Source: Acidobacteriota bacterium (GTDB taxonomy: Bacteria > Acidobacteriota > Terriglobia > UBA7540). Taken from it: 64,000 bases of DNA. This document shows positions 34,651 through 42,695 of the stretch, in pieces. The position numbers and the translations under genes were made by a program. Numbering within the stretch: position 1 is the stretch's first letter; every line of letters starts with the position of its first letter. The notes under the pieces were generated by a model. That model saw nothing but the letters and a program-made list of their open reading frames with translations. It was not told the DNA's origin and ran no database searches. Where the stretch lies: the NCBI GenBank assembly GCA_003225365.1, contig QHZN01000085.1, forward strand, positions 1-64,000, written 5' to 3'.

Positions 34651-35037
34651 ATGACAACGTTTACGCGAAAGCTGGCCTTGCCTGGAGCTTTTTCAGTCGC
34701 CCTGCTGGTTTCGTGCGCGCTCGCAGGAGTCTCGACGGGCAAAGAGGGGAAGAGCAAGCCCGCGCCCGAGGTCGCCAAGGGCGAGGCCGTCTTCAAGCAG
34801 AATTGCGAATTATGCCATTATGCGGACCGCATTGATAAGAAACTTGGCCCTGGCCTCAAAGGGCTCTTCAGCCTCAAGGAACTTCCTTCCAGCCATAAGC
34901 CGATCACGGAAGAAAACGTCCGCGCCCAAATCGAGACTGGCAGTCCAAACGCCAAACCCATGCCTATGCCGCCGTTCAAAGACAAGCTCAAGCCGGCGGA
35001 AATGGATGCCCTCATCGCTTACTTGAAGACTCTTTAG
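34651..35037 (+). CDS. actE: Monoheme cytochrome c (ActE-like)
   Basis: 128 residues with GGGAGGAC before the ATG. The signal reads LPGAFSVALLVSCALAG, where LVSC could be a lipobox anchoring the protein. One heme motif (CELCH, residues 52-56) and a Met-rich ligand region (PNAKPMPMPPFKDKL), then the closing helix PAEMDALIAYLKTL, make a class I cytochrome c. As the last gene of the operon it matches ActE. No second NrfD subunit (ActF) and no oxidase genes follow. Confidence 0.87.
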   Translation: MTTFTRKLALPGAFSVALLVSCALAGVSTGKEGKSKPAPEVAKGEAVFKQNCELCHYADRIDKKLGPGLKGLFSLKELPSSHKPITEENVRAQIETGSPNAKPMPMPPFKDKLKPAEMDALIAYLKTL

Positions 35038-35058
35038 CTTGGGGGAGAGCCAGCCCTC

Positions 35059-35247
35059 CAGCAGCTTGATGAAAAAACTCTTGACGAGGTCATTCTGAGG
35101 AGTCCCGATTCACTCCATCGGGACGACGAAGAATCTGCTTTGTTATTGATTTGTCGCAAAGCAGATCCTTCGCTTCGCCCCGCACCTTACAGTGCAGGGC
35201 TTCGCTCAGGATGACAGCGTCAAAAGCGTTTATCATCTGCTTGCTAG
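35059..35247. repeat. MITE-like repeat, family A copy 3
   Basis: A 189-base non-coding element directly after actE. The left end AGCAGCTTGATGAAAAA and right end TTTATCATCTGCTTGCTA are imperfect inverted repeats of the same sequence as the ends at 29104 and 29407. Inside is the inverted pair AGAATCTGCTTTG/CAAAGCAGATCCTTC. The remaining bases to 35319 show no gene. Confidence 0.7.
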
Positions 35248-35319
35248 CAAACAACCGTCGCGAAAATCTGTGGCAGCTTTCGCCACTTATCTGGCGGGGC
35301 AAGTGCTCCGAGAACCCGG

Positions 35320-35898
35320 CTACCGAGGCTTCGTCTCCGCCCGAACCCGGTCAAGATACTTGCTCGTCGCGACTTCCACTCGAACAACCTCACCCGTCTT
35401 GATGAAATGTGGGACCAGGATTTCGAGGCCGTTCTCGAGCGTAGCAGATTTATACGTATTGTCCTGCTGCTGATGGACGGGCTCTGCCGTCATCCGAACC
35501 TGCAGCTCGACAAAACTCGGGAAAACAATGCTCACCGGCAGGCCCTCGTAAAACTCCACCGGGATCGTCATTTCGGCTTTCAGGTATTTCTCGGCTGCGC
35601 CGATGGCCTCCAGCGGCACCGAGACCTGTTCGAAGGTCTGGGGATTCATGAAGACCGCGGAATCGGCATCGCTATAAAGGAACTGCGTCTCCTGGCGTTC
35701 GAGCTCCACGTCCTCCAGGCGCTCGTCGGGACGGAAGCGAACTTCTTTGAACGAGCCCTTCAAGACATTTTGCAGCTTGGCATGGACGCTTCCGGGCATC
35801 TTCCCCTGCCCGACGTGAAACCTGGACTCCACGACTTTCATCAACTCCTCGCCCAGTCGGAGGACGGTCCCGGGGCGCAATTGAGAAGCTATCACCAT
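35320..35898 (-). CDS. efp: Translation elongation factor P
   Basis: 192 residues; the ATG at 35898 has GAAGG upstream. The three beta domains of EF-P are present: KOW-like N-domain (ASQLRPGTVLRLGEELMKVV), OB domain (QTFEQVSVPLEAIG; VSIVFPSFVELQV) and C-domain (YKSATLENGLEILVPHFIKTGEVVRVE). The loop that reaches the ribosomal P site reads HVGQGKMPGSVHAK, with Lys at the expected tip. EF-P relieves ribosome stalling at polyproline. No modification enzyme gene is nearby, so whether the Lys is modified is unknown. Confidence 0.95.
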   Translation of the reverse strand: MVIASQLRPGTVLRLGEELMKVVESRFHVGQGKMPGSVHAKLQNVLKGSFKEVRFRPDERLEDVELERQETQFLYSDADSAVFMNPQTFEQVSVPLEAIGAAEKYLKAEMTIPVEFYEGLPVSIVFPSFVELQVRMTAEPVHQQQDNTYKSATLENGLEILVPHFIKTGEVVRVEVATSKYLDRVRAETKPR

Positions 35899-36115
35899 GC
35901 TGCCTTCGCGCGATCGAAGCTTCGGCCTCGGTGAATAGGTCACCTGACCACTACGCCCGCGAGCAGGGATTATACTAAGCCAATGATTTAGGGGGAAGTC
36001 AAGACGAACGGTCGGGCGCGCTTCCTAATGAATGAGGCGCCGCCGTGGGAAGAACCGTGGGCCCGCCGGCGTGGGGACGTCTCGTCTGTAAGAGAGGAGT
36101 CCAATCTGCCCGACC

Positions 36116-36571
36116 TCAGTCGGACCAAGCCAAGTAGCCCGGAACGACAAGATTCGCGACGGGGACAATCATCAGGATACCCCACCAGTTCGGCTTCCCA
36201 CGAGCTTCGGCGACACCCATCCAGACGATAATCCCGATTACGATATTCACCAAGGGGATCAGGAGAAGGATGATCCACCAAAGTGGCTTCTTCGCGATGT
36301 TCAGCATAAGGAGAGCGTTGAGGATCGGAAGCCAGGCCCACCAGGCGTTCTCGGTGCTGGTTTTCTTGGCAATAGTTTGAAGCGCCAGCGCAAGATAGAC
36401 ATAAAAAACGGCGCCGAATATAAGGAAAACAAAGAGCAATCCGCCCAGAATGGCGAGCCCCGCCGCGGTCCTTCTTTCATCCTCCTGACCGAAGCACAAC
36501 CGTGGAGTCTCCAGCAGGCAAGCAATCGCCAAGAGCCCGCTCCCCATCATCAACTTCACGGTGCGCATCAT
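36116..36571 (-). CDS. DUF5684 membrane protein
   Basis: 151 residues; the ATG at 36571 directly follows AGGAGGAGCT. A cleaved or uncleaved signal (MGSGLLAIACLLETPRLCFG) is followed by a long helix (LAILGGLLFVFLIFGAVFYVYLAL) and the family core of Trp-rich loops between helices (NAWWAWLPILNALLMLNIAKKPLWW; GKPNWWGILMIVPVANLVVPGYLAW). The DUF5684 family is uncharacterised and inner-membrane. It lies alone between efp and the TPR-matrixin gene. Confidence 0.82.
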   Translation of the reverse strand: MMRTVKLMMGSGLLAIACLLETPRLCFGQEDERRTAAGLAILGGLLFVFLIFGAVFYVYLALALQTIAKKTSTENAWWAWLPILNALLMLNIAKKPLWWIILLLIPLVNIVIGIIVWMGVAEARGKPNWWGILMIVPVANLVVPGYLAWSD

Positions 36572-36810
36572 AGCTCCTCCTGAAAACGCCAAAGTAACTT
36601 GAATCTTCTCAGGCAGTGCCGCCCCGCCGCTTCCGAGAAGTGCTTTCCCGTCCCGTTTTACCCTGGAGCTTGACTTGCGAATTCTGCCGACTCGGACTAC
36701 CTGTCATCGCGCACTCTATTGCTACGGCCCTTCGATTGTCAAGCTCCTGACCCCGCTGGCGTTTAAGGTCATGCAGGTTTCGTGGCAATGGGCGCGCGTC
36801 TATCCGCGTC

Positions 36811-37782
36811 CTATTGAAACCGGCTGATAGCCCCGGCAGAGTTATAGAGTCGGATCAGCGTATTGATATCGCGCAGGCTTGGCTGCTTGGGGAGCGAGCG
36901 CCAGCCAAGCTGGTAAGGGACGGGGGTAGGAATTAGGCGATATTTTTCCCGGAGCTCGAAGTACATGATGTCCTTCTTGCCGTCGCTATGGCCCTTAATG
37001 CCGAGGGCATGGCCGAGCTCGTGCAAGCCAATGGCGCGCATTTCGTCCTTCGACCAGGGCTGGGAGAGGTCCACGGTGATGACGACGTATCTCTCCCCAC
37101 TCATGGCGCCGCCGCGGCGCCGCACCTGGACCCAGTCGGCTTCCTCGCCGGCGTGTCCGGCTTCCTCGACCGATTCTTCCCAGCCGAAGCGGATGTCGGC
37201 CGCCTCGGGATGCGCCACCAACTGCATGGGAAAGACCGTGCTCCAAAAGTCGTAGGCTTCACGAGCGCCCTGCTGCCATTTAATCTGCGGGGCACTGCCT
37301 AGAAAAACCTTGAGAGCGAAGTGGTCCCACTGTTCTCCCTCCGAGGCGTTGGCGATTTTGGAATAGTAATCGCCGTCCGCGGCGACGTAGCGAGCCGCCT
37401 CCAAGGAAGCGGGGAGTGAGGGCCGCGCCGCCCAAGCCTGAAGGCGCGCTTTGATACGGATCACGTCCCATTTCAGGTCCGGAGCGTCGCCAGCCACCTC
37501 CAGGAATTTCTTCCAATACTCGAGCGCCTTCGAGCGGTCCACCATTTCGAAAGCAAGCGCCCGGTTGTAGTAGGCCTCGACGTATTTCGGGTCCTGCTCG
37601 ATGGCGTGTTCGTAGCCCTGCGCGGCTTGGGCGAAGCGCCCCTGGTCGTAGTCGCCGTTTGCCTCGCGATAAAAGCGCACAGCGGCGTCGTGGTCCGCAG
37701 CCGTGGCCGGCACGACCAAAAGGAGCGCGCTTGCGGTTGCGCTGGCTAAACGAAGCGCCTTAGAAGATGAGGCGTTCCTCAA
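36811..37782 (-). CDS. TPR protein with C-terminal matrixin-type zinc metalloprotease domain
   Basis: 323 residues from TTG at 37782, chosen because GGAGGAG lies six bases upstream and a signal peptide then starts (LASATASALLLVVPATAA). Two TPR units follow (ANGDYDQGRFAQAAQGYEHAIEQ; KYVEAYYNRALAFEMVDRSK). The C-terminal part carries HELGHALGIKGHSDG (H-E-x2-H-x2-G-x2-H zinc site) and the downstream Met turn DIMYF, the signature of M10 matrixin-like metzincins. It is a secreted or periplasmic protease with unknown target. A palindromic repeat abuts its ribosome site on the upstream side. Confidence 0.85.
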   Translation of the reverse strand: MRNASSSKALRLASATASALLLVVPATAADHDAAVRFYREANGDYDQGRFAQAAQGYEHAIEQDPKYVEAYYNRALAFEMVDRSKALEYWKKFLEVAGDAPDLKWDVIRIKARLQAWAARPSLPASLEAARYVAADGDYYSKIANASEGEQWDHFALKVFLGSAPQIKWQQGAREAYDFWSTVFPMQLVAHPEAADIRFGWEESVEEAGHAGEEADWVQVRRRGGAMSGERYVVITVDLSQPWSKDEMRAIGLHELGHALGIKGHSDGKKDIMYFELREKYRLIPTPVPYQLGWRSLPKQPSLRDINTLIRLYNSAGAISRFQ

Positions 37783-37795
37783 GAACTGGCTCCTC

Positions 37796-37880
37796 CGTAG
37801 CGCAGGCGTCTGCGATTTCTGGAGCCCCGAAGATCGGGCTCGCCTGCACTTCGCTAGAGCGGCCGAGACGGCCGCGCTAC
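37796..37880. repeat. CGTAGCGC...GCGCTAC palindromic repeat, copy 1
   Basis: 85 bases bounded by CGTAGCGC and GCGCTAC, holding GCAGGCGTCTGCG and GCGGCCGAGACGGCCGC. It is nearly identical at both ends to the 57-base copy at 38614-38670 but has about 28 extra bases inside. It lies between the pncA stop and the Shine-Dalgarno of the TPR-matrixin gene. Confidence 0.75.
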
Positions 37881-37888
37881 ATGGTTCA

Positions 37889-38503
37889 TCAACCAGCCGG
37901 AATACGCGCCGGCGCGGCGACTTCTTCGGTGGTAACCAATCGCGCCCCTGCCGAAACCATTTCTTCGACCGCCTTCTTTCCACCCTCGTCGCTGATGGCC
38001 CGAATCGCGTCCACCACCACGTCCACCGGTTTGCCGCGCCTCCGAAGACTCAGAACTGAGACTCGAACACAGTAATCCGTCGCCACGCCGAACGCCACAA
38101 ACCGGCGCGTGCCCACGGCTTCGAGGATTGCCTCGAAATTGAGGTTGGTCGTCATGTCGTAGGCTTGCTTTTCGACAATGGTCTGCCCCGCGAGACCAGA
38201 AGTCGGAACGAAAGCTCCGGCTCGGTTCGGAATAACGCGCGCGTTGGGCCATTGTGTTTCCACAATGCGCCGCTGACCAGGCGTTCCAACCACGCAGTGC
38301 GGCGGCCACTCGGCGAACGAAGGGTCATCCGGCGCATGGGCGTCCGCCGAGGAAAGCACCGGAATACCCTGCTCGCGCGCATAGTCCATCAACTTCTTGA
38401 GATTTGGAATAATCGTCTCCGCGCCAGGCACGTAAAGACTCCCGGTGGGCAGCATGAAATCCAATTGGGTGTCCACGTCGAGGAAGACCTGAGGCTCGTT
38501 CAT
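37889..38503 (-). CDS. pncA: Nicotinamidase (isochorismatase family)
   Basis: 204 residues; AGGAAAG lies before the ATG. The cysteine-hydrolase triad is readable: Asp in LDVDTQLDFM, Lys in IVEKQAYDM and Cys in GVATDYCVRVS, with metal-site residues in SSADAHAPDDP. PncA hydrolyses nicotinamide to nicotinate in the NAD salvage pathway. The gene for nicotinate phosphoribosyltransferase lies upstream on the same strand, 215 bases away and separated by a palindromic repeat, giving both steps from nicotinamide to NaMN. Confidence 0.92.
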   Translation of the reverse strand: MNEPQVFLDVDTQLDFMLPTGSLYVPGAETIIPNLKKLMDYAREQGIPVLSSADAHAPDDPSFAEWPPHCVVGTPGQRRIVETQWPNARVIPNRAGAFVPTSGLAGQTIVEKQAYDMTTNLNFEAILEAVGTRRFVAFGVATDYCVRVSVLSLRRRGKPVDVVVDAIRAISDEGGKKAVEEMVSAGARLVTTEEVAAPARIPAG

Positions 38504-38613
38504 TTCTTTCCTATTGGCTCTTGGTGCGGCCGCTGTTATCCCGGCAGGTTGTTCGATCTCGGGATGCCGGGCTGAAGCCCGCCACTACGTCTCATGGCAC
38601 GGCGACCTTCGCG

Positions 38614-38670
38614 CGTAGCGCAGGCGTCTCGCCTGCACTTCGCTGGAGCGGCCGGGACGGCCGCGCTACG
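38614..38670. repeat. CGTAGCGC...GCGCTACG palindromic repeat, copy 2
   Basis: 57 bases bounded by the perfect inverted pair CGTAGCGC/GCGCTACG, with two internal hairpins: GCAGGCG-TCT-CGCCTGC and CGGCCG-GGA-CGGCCG. A close copy is at 37796-37880 and a looser one (CGCCGGTCATAGACCGGCGCTAC) at about 21364-21386. It sits in the pncB-pncA gap, which holds no gene. Confidence 0.75.
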
Positions 38671-38718
38671 TTCCGCGGCACGGCCATCTACGCCATGCTC
38701 ACAAGCAGGCCGCCCGCG

Positions 38719-40119
38719 TTATTGCCGGGCCGATTCGCTTGCCGCGGATGCACCCACATACCGCTCGCGCGCCTCCTCAAGCATCCGATCGAGGACCGCG
38801 CTCTTGAGCACGGGGTAATGCGGCGCGCCTTCGAGCGCAAAGTAATCCTCTGGAAGGCAGCCAAGGTTGGCGAGCGCACGGGCGCGGAGCTTTTCGACCG
38901 GCCGGGGCTTTTCCAGGCGCCGCCCGTCCCGCATGACCGCCCGGAGCAGCGCCTCGGCCTCCGAATACGATTCGTCAAACCGAGCGACAAGGTCGTGGTG
39001 GTACTTCTGCCGTCGCCCTGCAGCGGCGTTCTCGGAAAAGCGGAAGACCTGCTTGCGGCCGGGCCAATAAGCCTTTTGCTCGCTAAATTTGGTCTTGGCT
39101 TCGGCTTGGCCACCGCGTTCGATTTCAACCAGCTTGTAAACGACGCCGAGCGCGGGAACGTCGCGCGAAGTGGCAAGGTCCGTGCCGACGCCCCAAACGT
39201 CAATGGGCGCGCCCTTGCGGACGAGCTCGGCGATGCGGAATTCGTTCAGGTCGCCACTGGCGACGATTTGGGTCTCGGTGAGGCCGTGGCGATCGAGGAT
39301 TTGCCGCACTTGGCGGCTCTTCTCGAGAAGGTCGCCGCTGTCGAGCCGCACCCCGGCGATCTTGCGCCCAAGCGATGCCGCCGTCTCTGCTCCCGCGAGC
39401 GGGTCGTAGGTGTCAATCAGGAGGATCGCGGAATCGGGAAACGTCTCGAGAAGCGCTTCAAAGCTCTCACGTTCCGTCGGAAACGCCTGAGTCCATGAGT
39501 GGGCGGCGGTTCCCGCGATGGGAATCCCGTACAGTTGCCCGGCTAAAACGTTTGAGGTAGCGACGCACCCGCCCAGGTAGGCCGCGCGAGCCGCGCGCAA
39601 GCCAGCTTCCGGCCCCTGAGCGCGCCGCGTCCCGAATTCGAGCACACTCCTTCCACCCGCCGCCCGCACGACGCGCGCCGCTTTCGTGGCCACAAGCGTT
39701 TCGAAGTTGACGAGGGAGAGTAGATAAGTTTCGACAACCTGGGCTTCGCCAATCGGCGCCGAGACTTGAAGGATAGGCTCTTCTTCGAAAATCACCGCCC
39801 CTTCGTCCACCGCCGCCACCTCGCCCGTGAAACGAAAACCCCGGAGGTAGTCAAAAAAGGCGTCGGAAACCGCACGGAAAGCCGAATGTCCTCGCAGAAA
39901 GCGAATGTCTTCTTCCGTGAAGTGAAGGTTCTCAAGATAGTCGAGAGCCGATTCGATTCCTGCCGCGACCAGGAAAGCGCGCTGGCGTGGGAGATGGCGG
40001 ACAAAAAGCTCGAACGTCGCGCGGCAGTCCATATGCCGTTCGAAATAACCCGCGGCCATGGTCAATTCGTAGAGGTCAACGAGCAAGGCGGAATTTCGAA
40101 CTCGGAGATCGACGCTCAT
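38719..40119 (-). CDS. pncB: Nicotinate phosphoribosyltransferase
   Basis: 466 residues. The N-terminal signature (LLVDLYELTMAAGYF) and FVRHLPRQRAFLVAAGI are typical. Then comes the core with EFGTRRAQGPEAGLRAARAAYLGG and GIPIAGTAAHSW, and the barrel residues AGVRLDSGDLLEKSRQVR and VWGVGTDLATSRDVPALGVVYKLVE, which match the bacterial NAPRT family. A phosphorylatable His is present in GTAAHSW. The enzyme makes nicotinate mononucleotide from nicotinate and PRPP with ATP. It precedes pncA on the same strand. Confidence 0.94.
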   Translation of the reverse strand: MSVDLRVRNSALLVDLYELTMAAGYFERHMDCRATFELFVRHLPRQRAFLVAAGIESALDYLENLHFTEEDIRFLRGHSAFRAVSDAFFDYLRGFRFTGEVAAVDEGAVIFEEEPILQVSAPIGEAQVVETYLLSLVNFETLVATKAARVVRAAGGRSVLEFGTRRAQGPEAGLRAARAAYLGGCVATSNVLAGQLYGIPIAGTAAHSWTQAFPTERESFEALLETFPDSAILLIDTYDPLAGAETAASLGRKIAGVRLDSGDLLEKSRQVRQILDRHGLTETQIVASGDLNEFRIAELVRKGAPIDVWGVGTDLATSRDVPALGVVYKLVEIERGGQAEAKTKFSEQKAYWPGRKQVFRFSENAAAGRRQKYHHDLVARFDESYSEAEALLRAVMRDGRRLEKPRPVEKLRARALANLGCLPEDYFALEGAPHYPVLKSAVLDRMLEEARERYVGASAASESARQ

Positions 40120-40202
40120 ATAGAAACCTTACGAGGGGTCCGAAATCAGTATGGGAGCGAGGGCAACCGGAGTCAAGCAGGCACAGGCCGCAGAAAAGAT
40201 TT

Positions 40203-40292
40203 GGTAGCCACGGTCAATTGGTCGGTTGACGAATTGACCGTGGGTTTGTGGTAGCGACGGTCGATCTGCAATTTGATTGACGGTGGGTTTGT
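40203..40292. repeat. CCACGGTCAATT palindromic repeat, copy 1
   Basis: A perfect 12-base stem (CCACGGTCAATT at 40208-40219; AATTGACCGTGG at 40232-40243) with a 12-base loop, then the words GGGTTTGTGGTAGCGACGG and TTGATTGACGGTGGGTTTGT. The words GGTAGCCACG, AATTGACCGTGGGTTTGT and CCACG recur at 45490-45580. Confidence 0.7.
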
Positions 40293-40360
40293 GCCGAAGA
40301 AAGGGCCCTACCCCTGGGGTCACATCGTCGCCGGTCCCGGTGTCCTGATCGAACGCCTCG

Positions 40361-41407
40361 TTACCTTCCCGCCGTCAGGCTCCGTTCCGTGAGCATACTG
40401 TCCACAGCCAGGCTAACCTCCGGGGGTTTTTTGGTGGCGAAATACCAGTCGATCGTCCGGCGCAGGCCTTCGCGAAACATGATCGTCGGCTCCCAGCCGA
40501 GCAGGCGCTTGGCCAAACTGTTGTCGGCAACGCGGTTCATGGGGCCGGTTGGCATTTCCGGATGAAGCTCGATCTTTGCATGGTGGCCCGTGTAGCGAAG
40601 GACTTCGTCCACAGCGTCTATCACGCGAGTCCGTTCCGTCGTTCCAAGATTGATCGCTGTGGCATCGTCAATTTTTTCGGCAGCGAGCAGCATGCCAGAG
40701 ACGATATCGGAAACGTGGGTCCAATTGCGAATCTGGTGGCCATCGCCCCAAACCACGAAGGGGTCCTGCTTCAAGTAAGCGCGCGCGATCATCGCGATGA
40801 CAGCATGGTTTTCGTGCCCGCGCTCGCCGTAGACGGTGAAAAGGCGACAGGAAACCGACTTCATGCCCCAGTCATGATAGTAAGCACGGAGCGTCATTTC
40901 CGCCATCAGCTTTGCCCAGCCGTACATCTTGTCAGCATCGTACGGCGGACCCACTTGATCTTCCGTCAGGTAAACGGTTTTCGAGGGGTCGGTTTGCAAA
41001 TGGTTTGGGTAAACACAGCCAGAGGAGGCGTAAACCACCTTACCAACCTTTGCTTCCCGGCAGGCGAGGAAGACCACGCCGTCGAGCGTCAGATTCGTGG
41101 CGCAGGCGGCCTGGTGCAAATCTATGTACCCCCTCCCGCCATGGTCGGCCGCCAAGTGAAAGACCACCTCGCAATCACGCACCGCCTGTTTCGCAAAGTC
41201 CTGGCGAAGTAAATCGCCTTCCAGGAATTTCACCGATCCTTCGCGCACGTGGCGTTCGATGTTTTCGAGTTCCCCGCTGCTCAGATTGTCCGCCACGCGC
41301 ACTTTGGCCCCGCGCTCAACGAGCGCATCGACCAAGGCCGACCCGATGAAGGACGCCCCGCCGGTCACCAGAACTCGCCGGTCTTTCCAGACCATGACAT
41401 CACTCAT
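40361..41407 (-). CDS. NAD-dependent sugar-nucleotide epimerase/dehydratase
   Basis: 348 residues of the extended SDR type. The Rossmann motif is RRVLVTGGASFIGSALVDAL, followed by DLLRQDFAKQAVRDCEVVFH and catalytic Ser/Tyr/Lys positions in VYASSGCVYPN and YGWAKLMAEM. Substrate-binding motifs include ESSGC-type and RLFTVYGERGHENHAVI. It probably acts on a UDP- or GDP-sugar (C4 or C5 epimerase, or 4-reductase). It is the last gene of the polysaccharide locus on this strand. The exact activity is not decidable. Confidence 0.87.
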   Translation of the reverse strand: MSDVMVWKDRRVLVTGGASFIGSALVDALVERGAKVRVADNLSSGELENIERHVREGSVKFLEGDLLRQDFAKQAVRDCEVVFHLAADHGGRGYIDLHQAACATNLTLDGVVFLACREAKVGKVVYASSGCVYPNHLQTDPSKTVYLTEDQVGPPYDADKMYGWAKLMAEMTLRAYYHDWGMKSVSCRLFTVYGERGHENHAVIAMIARAYLKQDPFVVWGDGHQIRNWTHVSDIVSGMLLAAEKIDDATAINLGTTERTRVIDAVDEVLRYTGHHAKIELHPEMPTGPMNRVADNSLAKRLLGWEPTIMFREGLRRTIDWYFATKKPPEVSLAVDSMLTERSLTAGR

Positions 41408-41529
41408 TGTTCGTCTTCACGACAAAACGGTCTTGCTTCCGAGCGATTGGGATCACGCCTCTGTTCAGTATATCATCGGCAGGGCAAATCCGTGGACTGT
41501 CGTGGGTGTGGAAAGCGGCCGCTCCTCTC

Positions 41530-42237
41530 TCATTTCGTCCTCTTCAAAAACCCGCGGGGATTATTGCTCAGGATGTACCGTTCCCGGTCAACGTCCACCT
41601 CAAACTGACGATTTTCCTTCAAGAATTCTTCAATCGCGGCGAGGGGACCATCATGGAACTGTCCGACATCCTCAAAGGGGGTCAAGAGGTCCTCAACGCT
41701 GTCCTCAACGATAAAATAGCTCCCCACCCCAACCAAGGGCGCGTAGTTCGCCAGATCTTTAAGGACCTGCTCCTTCAAGTGATCGGCATCGTGAATGACA
41801 AGCCCTCGTCGGCCACGGCAAAGGTCGGCGACCCGGGAAATGACGCCCGATGAAGAGCTCTCTCCCGTGACCTCGATGATCCGCGGATGGCGCACTTTGT
41901 ATTCGCTTCGATCGATGTCCACTGAGATTACAAACCCGTCACCGATCAACTCCAGAAGATGGGCGAGAAAAAGCGTGCTCCCACCTTGGTAGCTTCCAAT
42001 TTCAATGACCACCTCTGGCCTCACTTCGAAAAGGATTTCCTGATAGATCCACGCGTCCAGTGGGTTCTTGTCGGCACGGACTCCCATCCACCGACATTGG
42101 CCCTTTTTCATAAGCTTTTCGTGAAATCCGATCCAATCGAAGAGAGTCATGCGAAGCCGCGTTCGATACTCTTTGTGAAGGGGAACTAATCCTCGAAAGG
42201 TAAGCGAGAGAAACTCCAACGGGTGTGACGCCAGCAT
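41530..42237 (-). CDS. CmcI-like (cephalosporin hydroxylase family) SAM-dependent methyltransferase
   Basis: 235 residues; the ATG at 42237 follows AAGGGAG at a good distance, so the TTG upstream is less likely. A class I Rossmann fold is shown by VVIEIGSYQGGSTLFLAHLL, GFVISVDIDRSEY, and GLVIHDADHLKEQVLKDL with the divalent-metal Asp pair, then VGSYFIVEDSVEDL. Despite the family name, most members are O-methyltransferases for polysaccharides. It follows a truncated polymerase gene and precedes the epimerase gene, all on one strand. Confidence 0.85.
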   Translation of the reverse strand: MLASHPLEFLSLTFRGLVPLHKEYRTRLRMTLFDWIGFHEKLMKKGQCRWMGVRADKNPLDAWIYQEILFEVRPEVVIEIGSYQGGSTLFLAHLLELIGDGFVISVDIDRSEYKVRHPRIIEVTGESSSSGVISRVADLCRGRRGLVIHDADHLKEQVLKDLANYAPLVGVGSYFIVEDSVEDLLTPFEDVGQFHDGPLAAIEEFLKENRQFEVDVDRERYILSNNPRGFLKRTK

Positions 42238-42266
42238 TGAGGCTCCCTTGGCCAACCTGTTTTTAG

Positions 42267-42695
42267 TCAAAAACTGCAAAGGACCAGTCTCCAGCAATAA
42301 GCATTCGCAGCCAGCACAGAGGCACTCGCGTAAGTGAGAAACTTGATCCAGCCTATCGCGGTATCGTGCGCGCCGATACTCAAAGTATTGGGCGTTCGAG
42401 AACCGATGACCAAGCTCCCCAAATATAAATCAGTAAACCGCGCTGGTGAAATACCTTTGATGAGCTGGGAGGGTAGGGGGATCGCTAGCACCAAAACCCA
42501 AAAGGCGAAGACAACTGGCCACAGGGGCAAAGGGAGCCGGACATTACCTTCGCGGGTTTGCTTCAACAAAAGCAGCAGCACGCAAAGGAAAAGTATGACC
42601 TCAGCGATGGAATGAGTCAGGGGCTCAACGCCACCGATGGCCAGCGTTGATCTGATGACTGCAAGGACCAGAATCAACTCCAGGATTCTGTCCAT
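42267..42695 (-). pseudogene. N-terminal remnant of an O-antigen ligase/polymerase-type membrane protein
   Basis: 142 residues; its ATG immediately follows the stop of the preceding epimerase gene (TAA then ATG). Membrane helices are clear (ILELILVLAVIRSTLAIGGV; SIAEVILFLCVLLLLL; WPVVFAFWVLVLAIPLP). The short hydrophilic loop ends in AIGWIKFLTYASASVLAANAY, as at the N-terminus of Wzy/WaaL-type proteins of about 400-700 residues. Here the frame ends after seven further residues, so about three quarters are missing. The methyltransferase gene follows directly, so the 3' part seems to have been lost by deletion. Confidence 0.65.

Noticed and set aside
29514-35037. Reading the locus as a catalytic DMSO/perchlorate/polysulfide reductase
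   Set aside because: The DUF3341 subunit, long NrfD, pentaheme and monoheme cytochromes fit alternative complex III better, and no clear molybdenum ligand is visible in the large subunit.
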